This document shows positions 1 to 10,016 of a stretch of 64,000 nt of DNA, piece after piece. The stretch's first letter is position 1; the number at the start of each line of letters is the position of its first letter. The notes under the pieces were generated by a model. The model did no database searches, was not told where the DNA came from, and saw nothing but the letters and a program-made list of their open reading frames with translations. The stretch spans positions 372,001 through 436,000 of the forward strand of contig CAWGLZ010000006.1 of NCBI GenBank assembly GCA_963823535.1, read 5' to 3'. The stretch is from RPQJ01 sp963823535. GTDB taxonomy: Bacteria; Pseudomonadota; Gammaproteobacteria; Steroidobacterales; Steroidobacteraceae. The position numbers and the translations under genes were made by a program.

Positions 1-3000
1 GCTCATCGCGAGCACGTCACCGATGCTGCGACCGCGGTGCTGCACGGCCAGCGTCTCGGCATTGAAGCGCCGGCCGCCGCAGGCGTCGCACAGCACCTTC
101 ACGTTGGGCAGGAAGCTCATCTCGATCGTCTGCACGCCCTGGCCCTCGCAGGCATCGCAGCGGCCGCCCGTCGTGTTGAAGGAGAAACGTCCCGGACCGT
201 AACCGCGGACCCGCGACTCGGTCGTACCCGCATAGAGCTTGCGGATGTCGTCCCAGAAGCCCACATACGTGGCCGGGCACGATCGTGGCGTCTTGCCGAT
301 GGGCGTCTGGTCCACTTCCATCACGCGGGCGATGTGCTCGACGCCGCGGATGGCGCGGCAGCCGAGCCATGGCGGGGTCCGGCGGCGACGACGCTTCGCA
401 TCGCCGGTGCGCAGGCGCAGGTTCGCGTGCAGGACGTCACGCGCGAGCGTGGACTTCCCGGAGCCCGACACGCCGGTGACCACGGTCAGCCGGCCCAGCG
501 GAACGCGCGCCGTCACCCTGCGCAGGTTGTGCAGGCTGGCCTGCTCGATGACCAGCGCGGCATCGCTCCGCCGCACCGGCCGCCGGGCAGCCAGCGGATG
601 CAGGAGCGGCTTGTCGAGGAACCGGCCTGTCAGTGACTCGGGTGCCGCGATCAGGTCGGCGATGCGGCCCTCCCCGACCACGCGGCCTCCCCGCGTGCCC
701 GCGCCCGGCCCCAGGTCGATGACGTGATCGGCGCGGCGGATGGTGTCCTCGTCGTGCTCGACGACCAGCAGCGTGTTGCCCTTCGCGCCGAGTTTCGCCA
801 GCGTGTCGAGCAGCACTGCGTTGTCCCGCGGATGCAGGCCGATGGTGGGTTCATCCAGCACGTAGCACACGCCCTGGAGATTCGACCCCAGCTGGGCCGC
901 GAGCCGGATGCGCTGCGCTTCTCCGCCCGAGAGCGTGGGGGCGGCGCGGTCCAGCGAGATGTAGCCCAGGCCGACGTCCTGCAGGAAGCTCAGGCGGGAG
1001 CGGATCTCGGCGAGCAGGTCACGCGCGATCTCCCGGTCGCGGCCGGAGAGCTTGAGACCGTCGAAGAACCGGCTCGCGCCGTCGACGGGCAAGGCGGCGA
1101 GCGCGGCGATGGATTCGTTGCGGAACAGTACGTTCAGCGCCACCGGATTCAGCCGCTGGCCCGCGCACGCGCTGCAGGGCGCGGCCTCGCCCTCGAACCA
1201 TTCGTTCCACCAGATCTCCTCGCCCGTCTGCTGCTCGTCGAAGTCCTTGATGGCGACGCCCGTGCCGAAACACGACTCGCACCAGCCGTGCTTCGAGTTG
1301 TAGGAGAAGAGTCGCGGATCCGGCTCGGAGAAGCTGCGACCACAGGACGGACAAGCGCGGCGCGTGGAGAACACTTTCACGCGTCCGCGGTCGAGCAGGT
1401 GCAGCACGCCCTTGCCGTAGTCGAGCGCCTGCTGCAGGCGATGGCGCAGCTCGCGCTCCGTGGACGGCCCGATCACGACCTCCCCCAGCGGGAGCTCGAT
1501 CGTGTGCTCGCGGAATCGATCGAGGCGCGGCCATTTCGACGTGGGCACGTACTCGCCGTCGACGCGCAGCCGTTCGAATCCCCGGCCAGCCGCCCATTTC
1601 GCCAGGTCGGTGTAATACCCCTTGCGGGCGACGACCAGGGGCGCGAGCAGCGCGACGCGCCGGCCCCGGGCGTCGCGCATCACCCGCGCGGCGATGGCGT
1701 CGGCGCTCTGCGGTTCGATCGGCACTTCGCAGTCGGGACAGTGCTGGAGCCCGAGCTTCACGTACAGCAGCCGCAGGAAATGGTGCACCTCCGTCAGCGT
1801 ACCGACCGTACTCTTGCGGCCGCCACGGCTGGTGCGCTGCTCGATCGCCACCGTGGGCGGGATGCCGAAGATGGCGTCCACGTCGGGACGCCCGGAGGGC
1901 TGCACGAACTGCCGGGCGTAGGCGTTGAGCGACTCGAGATAGCGGCGCTGGCCTTCGGCAAAGACGATGTCGAACGCGAGCGTTGACTTGCCCGAGCCCG
2001 ACACGCCGGTGACCACGGTCATGCCCTGGCGGGGAATCGACACGTCCACGTCGCGCAGGTTGTGCTCGCGGGCACCGTGCACCACGATCGCCTCGCGGGC
2101 CTCATCCGCAACCTTCGGCAGCGCTCGCGCGCGCGCCGGCTCGCCCGCCGCGCGGCGTCCGGCCTCGAGCAGTCGTCCGCGCTCCGCGTCGTAGGTCTGG
2201 AGCGCGCGGCCCGTGTGCGAGGCCTCGCAGGCCATCACGTCGGCCGGGGTCCCTGCCACCACCAGCCGCCCACCCCCGTCGCCACCCTCGGGCCCGAGGT
2301 CGATGATCCAGTCGGCCGCGCGGATCACGTCGAGGTTGTGCTCGATCACCACCAGCGAGTGCCCGGCCTCGAGCAGCCGCCGGAATGCGCCCAGCAGCTT
2401 CGCCACGTCGTCGAAGTGCAGGCCCGTCGTCGGCTCGTCGAACAGGAACAGGATCGAGTTCGGGGCCGCTTCCTTCTTCACGCGCGGACGCCGCCCCTTT
2501 CCAGGCGCGTGGAGCACGGAAGCGTCGCCAAGGTGTCCGGCCAGCTTGAGGCGCTGCGCTTCTCCGCCCGACAGCGTCGGCACCGGCTGCCCGAGCCGCA
2601 GGTATTCGAGCCCGACGGCGACGAGGGGCTCGATGCGGTCGAGTACCTCGCGGTCGCCTGCAAAGAAGGTCGCCGCCTCCGATACGGTCAGGTCGAGGAC
2701 GTCGGCGATGCTGCGTGCCGGGCCCTCCTCGCGCACCAGCTTCACGTCGAGGATCTCCGGCCGGTAGCGTCGGCCGTCGCAGTCGGGACAGCGCAGGTAC
2801 ACGTCCGAGAGGAACTGCATCTCGACGTGCTCGAAGCCGTTTCCCGAGCAGGTCGGGCAGCGGCCGTTGCCGGAGTTGAAGCTGAACGTGCCGACCGAGT
2901 AGCCACGCTCGATCGACACGGCCTCGGCGGCGAAGCGCTTGCGGATGACGTCAAAGGCCCCGACGTAGCTCGCCGGGTTCGAGCGGGTCGTCCGTCCGAT

Positions 3001-5033
3001 CGCACTCTGGTCCACCAGCACGACGTCGGCAACGTGCGACGCCCCGTGCAGGGCACGATGGGCGCCCGGCGTCTCGGTGGGCTTGCCCTTGCTGCGCAGC
3101 AGCGCCGCGTGCAGCACGTCCTGCACGAGCGTGGACTTGCCGGAGCCCGACACGCCCGTCACGCCGACCAGGCGCCCCAGTGGGATCTCGACGTCGAGGT
3201 CCTTTAGATTGTGCTCGCTCGCGCCCTCGACGACGATCCGCGGGTCGCCGGGCCGGGGCGGGCCGCGCCGACCGGCCTCGTCGACGGCATCCCTGCGGCC
3301 CGAAAGATACTGTGCGGTCAGCGTGTCGGCCCGATCGGCAAGCTCCGCGGGCGTGCCGTCGAAGACGATCCGCCCCCCGTGCTCGCCAGGGCCGGGACCC
3401 AGGTCAACGATGCGATCCGCCGCGAGCATGATCTGCGGGTCGTGCTCCACGACCAGCAGCGAGTTGCCGTTGTCGCGCAATCGCTGCATGACGTCCACGA
3501 CGCGGCGCATGTCGCGGGGATGCAACCCGATCGACGGTTCGTCGAGCACGAACAGGGTGTTGGTGAGCGACGTGCCGAGGGCCGTCGTCAGGTTGATGCG
3601 CTGCACCTCGCCGCCCGAGAGCGTGCGCGACTGCCGGTCGAGGGTGAGGTAGCCCAGGCCGACGCGGACCAGGAAGTCCAGCCGCGCCCGGATCTCGCCG
3701 AGCAGCAGGTCGGTCGCTTCGTCCAGTGGCGGCGGCAGCCTGAGACCCGCGAAGAAGCGACTGCAGCGGTCGATCGGCATCAGCATCAGTTCGTGGACGC
3801 TGGGTCCGCGAACGCCCGCCGTGCCGACGTCGTCGAGCCGCCAGAGCAGTGCTTCGGGCTTGAGGCGCGCCCCACCGCAGTCCTCGCAGGGCGTGTAGCT
3901 GCGGTACTTCGACAGCAGCACCCGGATGTGCATCTTGTAGCTCTTCGTCTCGAGCCACTGGAAGAAGCGCCGCGCGCCGTACCAGACCTTGCGCTCCCAC
4001 GGTCCCTCGCCTTCGATCACCCAGCTGCGCTGGCCGGCGTCCAGGTCACGCCACGGCACGTCCAGCGGGACGCCCCGCTTGCGCGCGTACTTCAACAGGT
4101 CGTCCTGGCATTCGCGGTACGACTCCGTCTGCCAGGGCCGCACGGCCCCGCCGCGCAGCGATTTCGACGCGTCGGGCACGACGAGGCCCCAGTCCACGCC
4201 GATCACGCGACCGAAGCCGCGGCAGGTCTCGCAGGCGCCGAGCGGTGAGTTGAAAGAGAAGAGACTCGGCGTGGGCTCCCGGTAGTGGATGTCGCAAGCG
4301 GCACAGTGCAGGTCCGCGGAGAATTTCCAGACATCCCCTCCCGCCGCATGCACGCTCATCCGGCCCCGCCCGACGCGCAGCGCCGACTCGAGTGCCTCGC
4401 GCATGCGGCTGCCGTCCGTCGCGGTGGCCCGGAACCGGTCCTGCACGACTTCGAGCCGGCCCGCGGATCTCTCGTGGATCCGCGTGTATCCCTGCTGCTC
4501 GAGCAGGCGCAACACCTCGGCCTCGCTGAAGTTCTCCGGGATCGGGACCGGGAAGGTCACGACGAGTCGCGGATCGCCGAGCGCCGCGGCCCGGGCCCGG
4601 ATCTCGCCGGCGATCGTCTCCGGTGTGTCGCGGCGGACGGGCTCGCCGCAGCCGCGGCAGTAGAGCCGCGCGGCGCGTGCATACAGCAGCTTCAGATGGT
4701 CGTTCAGCTCGGTCATGGTCCCGACCGTCGAGCGCGAGGTCCGCACCGGATTGGTCTGGTCGATGGCGATCGCCGGCGGGATCCCCTCGATGCGGTCCAC
4801 CCTCGGCTTGTCCATGCGGTCCAGGAACTGCCGGGCATACGGGGAGAACGTCTCGACGTAGCGGCGCTGGCCCTCGGCGTAGATCGTGTCGAAGACGAGC
4901 GAGGACTTGCCCGAGCCGGACACGCCCGTGACGACCACCAGCTCGCGCAGCGGAACGTCGATGTCCACGGCGCGGAGATTGTTCTGGCGCGCGCCGCGGA
5001 TGCGGATGCAATCGTGATCTTGCGGGCTCATCT
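1..5033 (-). CDS. uvrA: Double-length (tandem) UvrA excinuclease ABC subunit A, 3' end cut by window edge
   Basis: About 1677 codons are visible, far more than the roughly 950 of a normal UvrA. Two complete UvrA-like units are joined head to tail. Four Walker A motifs (GVSGSGKS[ST]) lie near residues 42, 629, 1013 and 1523, and ABC signatures LSGGEVQRI and LSGGEAQR are present. Each unit has the UvrA zinc-finger context (CAACDIHYREPTPSLFSFN in unit 1; GRFSFNTTGGRCDACEGQG in unit 2). Unit 1 has an insertion of about 18 residues before its second Walker B (FLFDEP). The units meet near residue 970. UvrA senses DNA lesions and loads UvrB in nucleotide excision repair. Tandem UvrA proteins occur in other proteobacteria as paralogues beside a normal uvrA, so this may not be the housekeeping copy. 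Start is ATG at 5033; no stop before position 1. Confidence 0.92.
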
Positions 5034-5140
5034 GGAATCGAGGCTGCCGGCAGGGAGCCGGCCAGCCGAAAGCTACCATGATCGGTCCGGATGGCGGATA
5101 CTTCGCAGGATAACGAGTCGAAGATTCCGGGATTCCACCG

Positions 5141-5260
5141 ATGCGGTTCCCCTCCGCCCTGATGCCGCGCGAGACGCGCTTCTTCGCGCTCTTCGACCGC
5201 CACGCCCAGTGCATCGCCGCGGGCGGACGCTGCATCGAAGCAGGATTCCGGGCCGCGTGA
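5141..5260 (+). pseudogene. Truncated DUF47 (PhoU-like) N-terminal remnant, 39 codons
   Basis: An ATG at 5141 opens a 39-residue frame closed by the TGA at 5258-5260. Its segment LMPRETRFFALFDRHAQ resembles the N-terminus of DUF47/PhoU-like proteins (typically x-L-[ML]-P-R-E-x-x-F-F-x-L-F-x-x-[HQ]-A, total about 210 residues). The rest of the family is missing: after about 35 residues the frame meets a stop that overlaps the fadH GTG start. DUF47 proteins usually sit beside a Pit-type phosphate transporter, and none is here. I read it as a gene remnant cut by a deletion or rearrangement that joined it to fadH. It could instead be a short leader ORF coupled to fadH. Confidence 0.6.
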
Positions 5261-7302
5261 GCCTGCGCTATCCCCACCTGCTGGCCCCCCTGGACCTCGG
5301 CTTCACCCGCCTGCGCAACCGCGTGCTCATGGGCTCGATGCACACGGGTCTCGAGGACGATCCGAAGCACTTCCATCGACTCACGGCTTACTTCGCCGAA
5401 CGCGCGCGCGGCGGCGTCGGCCTGATCGTCACCGGCGGCTTCGCACCGAACATCGAGGGCTGGGCCGCGCCGTTCTCCGGCCGGCTGACGACGAGCGCCG
5501 CAGCTGCCCGGCATCGGCCGATCACCTCGGCCGTCCACGCCGAGGGCGGCCGGATCGCACTGCAGATCCTGCACACCGGGCGATACGGCTATCACCCGCT
5601 GGCGGTGGCGCCGTCGCGCCTCAAGTCGCCGATCTCGCCGTTCACGCCCCGCGCGCTGTCGGCGCGCGGCGTGGAGCGCCAGATCCGCGCATTCGTCCGC
5701 TGTGCCCGGCTGGCCCGCGAGGCGGGCTACGACGGCGTCGAGGTGATGGGCTCGGAGGGGTACTTCATCAACCAGTTCCTGGCGCGCCACACCAACCGAC
5801 GTACGGACGAATGGGGCGGGGACTACGCGAACCGCATGCGCCTGCCGGTCGAGATCGTCGCGCGCACGCGCGAGGCCGTCGGTCACGACTTCATCATCGT
5901 GTACCGCCTCTCCATGCTGGACCTGGTCCCGGACGGCAGTTCGTGGGACGAGGTGGTGCAGCTGGCCCGGGCCATCGAGCGCGCGGGCGCCACGATCATC
6001 AACACCGGCATCGGCTGGCACGAGGCGCGCGTACCGACCATCGCCACGTCGGTGCCGCGCGCCGCCTTCGCCTGGGTGACGCAGAAACTCAAGGGCGAGG
6101 TGGCGATCCCGCTGTGCGCCACCAACCGGATCAACGCCCCGGACGTCGCCGAGCAGGTGATCGCCGACGGATGCGCGGACATGGTCTCGATGGCGCGTCC
6201 CCTGCTCGCGGACGCGGAATTCGTCAACAAGGCGGCCGAGGGGCGCGCCGACGAGATCAACACCTGCATCGCCTGCAACCAGGCCTGTCTCGATCACGTG
6301 TTCGAGCGCAAGGTCGCCTCCTGCCTGGTCAACCCCCGGGCCGGACACGAGACCGAACTCGTGGTCCGGCCGGCGACACGGCGCAAGCGCGTCGCCGTGG
6401 TGGGCGCGGGCCCCGCCGGACTGGCCTGCTCGACCACGCTCGCCGAGCGCGGGCACGAGGTCGACCTGTTCGAGGCGTCGGGCGAGATCGGCGGCCAGTT
6501 CAACATGGCGAAGCGTATCCCGGGCAAGGAAGAGTTCCACGAGACGCTGCGCTATTTCCGGCGGCACATCGAGACCACGGGCGTGCGCCTCGCGCTGGGC
6601 CGTCGCGTTTCCGCAGGCGAACTGGCCGGGGCCGGGTACGACGAAATCGTTCTCGCCACTGGCGTGACGCCGCGCGATCCCCGCATCGAAGGCGCCGAGG
6701 AGTTTCGCGCCGCGGGCCGCGTCATGAGCTACGTGGACCTGCTGCTGTACGGGCGGCCGGCCGGCGAGCGCGTGGCGGTCATCGGCGCGGGCGGCATCGG
6801 CTTCGACGTCAGCGAGTTCCTGGTGAGCGAGGGTCACTCGACGACGCTCGACCCGGCGGCATGGATGCGGGAATGGGGTGTCGCCGACCCCGAGACCGTC
6901 CGTGGCGGACTGGCGCCGCCGGCGCCCGAGCCCCCGATCCGTCAGGTGTACCTCCTGCAACGCAAGGCGACACCGCCGGGCAAGGGCCTCGGCCGGACCA
7001 CGGGCTGGATCCACCGTGCGGCGCTGCGCATGAAGCGCGTCGAGATGATCGGCGGGGCAAACTACGAGCGCATCGATGCACGGGGCCTGCACGTGAGCTT
7101 CGGCGAGCGCCACGAGAAGCCGACGCTGCTCGAAGTGGACACCATCGTCCTCTGTGCGGGCCAGGAGCCGAATCGCGAGCTTGCGGATTCATTGCGGTCC
7201 GCCGGCCTGTCCGTGCACCTGATCGGCGGGGCCGACGTTGCGACGGAACTCGACGCGAAGCGCGCCATCGAGCAGGGCATCCGGCTGGCGACCCGACTCT
7301 GA
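5257..7302 (+). CDS. fadH: 2,4-dienoyl-CoA reductase (NADPH), FadH type
   Basis: This 681-residue protein follows E. coli FadH closely along its whole length. It reduces 2,4-dienoyl-CoA with NADPH during beta-oxidation of unsaturated fatty acids, in the cytosol. The N-terminal TIM barrel (about 1-330) opens with PLDLGFTRLRNRVLMGSMHTG and includes ALQILHTGRYGYHP, GYDGVEVMGSEGYFIN and the catalytic-His region NTGIGWHEAR. The [4Fe-4S] cysteines lie in CIACNQACLDH plus a fourth Cys near residue 355. FAD- and NADPH-binding Rossmann folds follow (VAVVGAGPAGLAC; VAVIGAGGIGFDV). The GTG start at 5257 matches where family homology begins; the frame is open far upstream, but only antisense to uvrA. It ends 9 bp from the convergent CBS gene. 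Confidence 0.95.
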   Translation: MSLRYPHLLAPLDLGFTRLRNRVLMGSMHTGLEDDPKHFHRLTAYFAERARGGVGLIVTGGFAPNIEGWAAPFSGRLTTSAAAARHRPITSAVHAEGGRIALQILHTGRYGYHPLAVAPSRLKSPISPFTPRALSARGVERQIRAFVRCARLAREAGYDGVEVMGSEGYFINQFLARHTNRRTDEWGGDYANRMRLPVEIVARTREAVGHDFIIVYRLSMLDLVPDGSSWDEVVQLARAIERAGATIINTGIGWHEARVPTIATSVPRAAFAWVTQKLKGEVAIPLCATNRINAPDVAEQVIADGCADMVSMARPLLADAEFVNKAAEGRADEINTCIACNQACLDHVFERKVASCLVNPRAGHETELVVRPATRRKRVAVVGAGPAGLACSTTLAERGHEVDLFEASGEIGGQFNMAKRIPGKEEFHETLRYFRRHIETTGVRLALGRRVSAGELAGAGYDEIVLATGVTPRDPRIEGAEEFRAAGRVMSYVDLLLYGRPAGERVAVIGAGGIGFDVSEFLVSEGHSTTLDPAAWMREWGVADPETVRGGLAPPAPEPPIRQVYLLQRKATPPGKGLGRTTGWIHRAALRMKRVEMIGGANYERIDARGLHVSFGERHEKPTLLEVDTIVLCAGQEPNRELADSLRSAGLSVHLIGGADVATELDAKRAIEQGIRLATRL

Positions 7303-7311
7303 CGCCGCGCC

Positions 7312-8079
7312 CTACTCGAGCGGAAACGGGACGCGCGCCGCACCCGTCGCATGTTCTTCGGCGCGCTTGGCGGCGTGGATGGCCTTGAGCAGCAGTGCAT
7401 GCACGTGCTCGCTCTGCCCCGCCACCAGGAAACGATCTGCGAGTTCGAGCACCTTCTCCAGGTACGCTCGCCGCTGGTCGAGGTAGAGCAGTGTCTTGCC
7501 GAGGAAGCGCAGGTCACGCGCTTCCACGTGCAGCATCTCGGCCGTGCTGAGTGCGGTCGCGTATTCCTCGCCGGTCGGCTTGAGGTGGTAGTGCGTCTCG
7601 TCCTCGCCCTCCTCGGACGCGGGTTTCGACGGAGGCTTCGCCGCCGGGATCATTCCCCGGCGTGGCGGACCGTGCAGCAGGCATCGCATGACGTCGCTGG
7701 TGGTCACGATGCCGAGCACGTGGTCGGACTCGTCCACGATGGGTACGGCGTGCACGCCATCTTCGATCATGCGTTCGGCCGCCTCGCCGATGCCCACCGT
7801 CGGGGTCAGGCTCTGCGCAGGCGCCTGCATCAACGCGGCGAGCGTGAAATGCCCGTCGAGGTACGCGACGCGGTCCGTCGTTCCCTTCGGCACGATGAAG
7901 TCCAGCTTCATGAGGTCGGCCGAACTCAGCATGCCCGCAAGCCTGCCCTGGTCCACGACGGGCAGGTGGTGAATGGCGTAGTGGGAGAAGCAGTCGAGAG
8001 CCTCGCTGACCGGACGATCGACGTCGATCACGACCACGGCTTCGGTCATGATCCGGGACACGGGTTCCATGGCTCGCAT
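7312..8079 (-). CDS. CBS-domain pair protein with helical C-terminal domain
   Basis: 255 residues. Two CBS motifs fill the N-terminal half: about 4-60 (VSRIMTEAVVVIDVDRPVSEA ... HHLPVVDQGRLAGMLSSADL) and about 75-135 (LTPTVGIGEAAERMIEDG ... VLGIVTTSDVM). CBS pairs usually bind adenine nucleotides and act as energy-sensing regulatory modules. After a polar linker (KPPSKPASEEGEDETHYH) comes an alpha-helical tail rich in Glu, Leu and Arg with no family I recognise. A strong GGAGG Shine-Dalgarno six bases upstream supports the ATG at 8079 over the internal ATG at 8070. The target is unknown. It ends convergently with fadH, and a second, shorter CBS protein is encoded near 27.4 kb. Confidence 0.85.
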   Translation of the reverse strand: MRAMEPVSRIMTEAVVVIDVDRPVSEALDCFSHYAIHHLPVVDQGRLAGMLSSADLMKLDFIVPKGTTDRVAYLDGHFTLAALMQAPAQSLTPTVGIGEAAERMIEDGVHAVPIVDESDHVLGIVTTSDVMRCLLHGPPRRGMIPAAKPPSKPASEEGEDETHYHLKPTGEEYATALSTAEMLHVEARDLRFLGKTLLYLDQRRAYLEKVLELADRFLVAGQSEHVHALLLKAIHAAKRAEEHATGAARVPFPLE

Positions 8080-8225
8080 CGGGCGCCTCCTCGCCTAGGA
8101 TACCGCGCTGCGCTGCGCACGCATGGCGAAGAGTCGCGCATTGCGTTGCAAACGGGTCCGTATCGTCACGCATGGCCATCAGTAGTCGCCGAAGATGCAG
8201 CGACAGGACGGTCTTGCCGCGCGAG

Positions 8226-9068
8226 TCAGTCCTGCCGTGCCATGAATGCGGCGCGCATCGCCTGCAGGCGAGCCTGCTGCTCGCTCCAGCGGTGACCGCC
8301 GATCAACCCGCCGTCAACCACGAGGTCGTGTCCGTTGACGAAGCTCGCGGCGTCACTCGCGAGAAACACGGCCGCCTGCGCCACGTCGTCTGGCAGGCCC
8401 GCGCGCGGGATCGGCTGCGCGGAGGCCAGCGCGGCCCGGGCGACGTCCGCCGTACGCTCCGCCTGCTCCGTCGGCAGTCCGGCCACCTTGCCGAACATGC
8501 CCGTCGCGATGCCGCCCGGGGAGATCGAGTTCACGCGTACGCCATGCTCACCGAGCTGCATCGCGACACAACGGGTGAGGTGGATCACGGCCGCCTTCGC
8601 CGCCGAATAGACCAGCGACGACGAGAGGCCGGCGCGCAGGCCCGCGACCGAGCCGTTGTTGATGATGCTGCCGCTGCCCTGGCGGGTCATCACGGGCGCA
8701 ACGTGCTTCATGCCGAGGAGCACCGAGCGCAGCAGCGTGGCAATGGCGGCATCGAAGCCTTCGACGGGAATGGATTCGATCCCGCCCGGCGGGGCGGGTC
8801 CACCGGCATTGTTGAAGAGGGAGTCCACGCGGCCGTGGCGCGCCATCGTGAACTCGATCAGCGTGCGGACCTGCGCCTCGTCCGTGACGTCGGTGCGCAC
8901 GAAGTCGCAGGCCTCGCCCAGCGCCTCGGCCACGCGGCGGCCTTCCGCCTCGCGACGGCCGGCAATGACCACGCGTGCACCCTCCTCGACGAAGACCTCG
9001 GCGGTCCGCTGACCGATGCCGCTCGTTCCGCCGGTGACGATGCAAACCTTTCCATCGAGCCTCGCCAT
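8226..9068 (-). CDS. SDR-family NAD(P)-dependent oxidoreductase
   Basis: 280-residue classical short-chain dehydrogenase. The cofactor motif TGGTSGIG spans residues 12-19, NNAG is near 86-89, the catalytic Ser is in NNGS (140) and the YxxxK pair is Y154/K158. An Arg-rich segment after beta-2 (IAGRRE) is compatible with NADP(H). The C-terminus has the usual dinucleotide-fold ending (DDVAQAAVFLASDAASFVNGHDLVVDGG). The substrate cannot be told from sequence; relatives are annotated as glucose-1-dehydrogenase-like or 3-oxoacyl-ACP reductase-like. The 114-bp gap upstream separates it from the two-component genes on the same strand and contains a GATAAT hexamer that could be a -10 element, without a clear -35. 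Confidence 0.88.
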   Translation of the reverse strand: MARLDGKVCIVTGGTSGIGQRTAEVFVEEGARVVIAGRREAEGRRVAEALGEACDFVRTDVTDEAQVRTLIEFTMARHGRVDSLFNNAGGPAPPGGIESIPVEGFDAAIATLLRSVLLGMKHVAPVMTRQGSGSIINNGSVAGLRAGLSSSLVYSAAKAAVIHLTRCVAMQLGEHGVRVNSISPGGIATGMFGKVAGLPTEQAERTADVARAALASAQPIPRAGLPDDVAQAAVFLASDAASFVNGHDLVVDGGLIGGHRWSEQQARLQAMRAAFMARQD

Positions 9069-9182
9069 CGAACCTCCCCGACATCCGCCTGTGCTGGATG
9101 ATTACCTCATGACCGAGACATTATCCGCGAACCGCACGCGCATCGAGGCCACCGGGGCCATGCTCACCCTCGGCGAGATCGC

Positions 9183-10016
9183 TCAAGCGCTCCGTGGCGC
9201 AGCGCCGGACCGATCGAGCAGCATCTCGACCTTGTCGCGGAAGCTGCGGCTCAACTTGACCTCCTGGCCCGACTGCAGCTTCAGGAAGCACTCACCGTTG
9301 AGGTGCGGCCGCAGGGAAACGACGCGGGCGAGATTCACGATCGTCGAGCGATGCACGCGCTGGAAGACCCGCGGATCGAGCACTTCCTCGAGTTCTTTCA
9401 TCGTGGCGCGCAGCACGTGTGTCTGGCCGCCAGCGTGCAGGCACATGTAGTCGCCGGCGGCATCGATCCAGTCGATGGTGGCAACGTCGAGGCGGACCGT
9501 CTCGCGCCCGACGCGGATCGGCAGCATCCGGGCGTAGCGGCGCGCCGGATGCTGCGCGACGGAAATCAGCGCGTCCGGTTCGATCTCCCCGCCGCCGGTC
9601 AGGTCGGCGAGCATCGCCATCAGCTGCTCGCGCTGAGCGAGCGCCTGCCGCTGCTGCCATTGGGCCCGGACGCGATCGAGGGCGCGCGCGAGCCGGTCGT
9701 CGTCCACTGGCTTCAGCAGGTAGTCGAGCGCGTGGGCTTCGAAGGCCTCGATGGCAAAGCGGTCGAACGCCGTCACGAAGACGACCATCGGCAGGCTTTC
9801 CTGGGGCACCTGCGCCATGACGTCGAAACCGGACAGCCCCGGCATCTGGATGTCGAGCAGCATCAGGTCGGGCTGCAGTTCCGCGATCGCGGCCAGCGCC
9901 TCGCGTCCATTGGCGCACTGGCGGACGATCTCGACGTCGGCAACCTCGCGAAGCCTGAGTTCGAGGCCGCGCCGGGCCAGTGGTTCGTCGTCGACGATCA
10001 GGGTGCGGATGGTCAT
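9183..10016 (-). CDS. LytTR-family response regulator
   Basis: 277 residues. The receiver domain (about 1-120) has the acidic pair in LIVDDEPLARRG, the phospho-acceptor Asp in LMLLDIQMPGLSG (about residue 54), the Thr in VFVTAFDRFA and the Lys in YLLKPVDDD. A linker of about 40 residues leads to a LytTR DNA-binding domain (about 160-265) with VATIDWIDAAGDYMCLHA, RVHRSTIVNLARV and LSRSFRDK. These regulators bind direct repeats and often control envelope, uptake or virulence functions. The start codon overlaps the stop of the upstream histidine kinase by 4 nt, so the two are co-translated and form a cognate pair. Target genes are not evident. Confidence 0.94.
   Translation of the reverse strand: MTIRTLIVDDEPLARRGLELRLREVADVEIVRQCANGREALAAIAELQPDLMLLDIQMPGLSGFDVMAQVPQESLPMVVFVTAFDRFAIEAFEAHALDYLLKPVDDDRLARALDRVRAQWQQRQALAQREQLMAMLADLTGGGEIEPDALISVAQHPARRYARMLPIRVGRETVRLDVATIDWIDAAGDYMCLHAGGQTHVLRATMKELEEVLDPRVFQRVHRSTIVNLARVVSLRPHLNGECFLKLQSGQEVKLSRSFRDKVEMLLDRSGAAPRSA

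Noticed and set aside
4285..5256. Upstream extension of the fadH frame
   Set aside because: Homology starts at the GTG at 5257 and the extension is antisense to uvrA.
9109..9450. Plus-strand frame beginning MTETLSANRTRIEATG
   Set aside because: Most of it is antisense to the LytTR regulator and the short unique part matches nothing I recognise.
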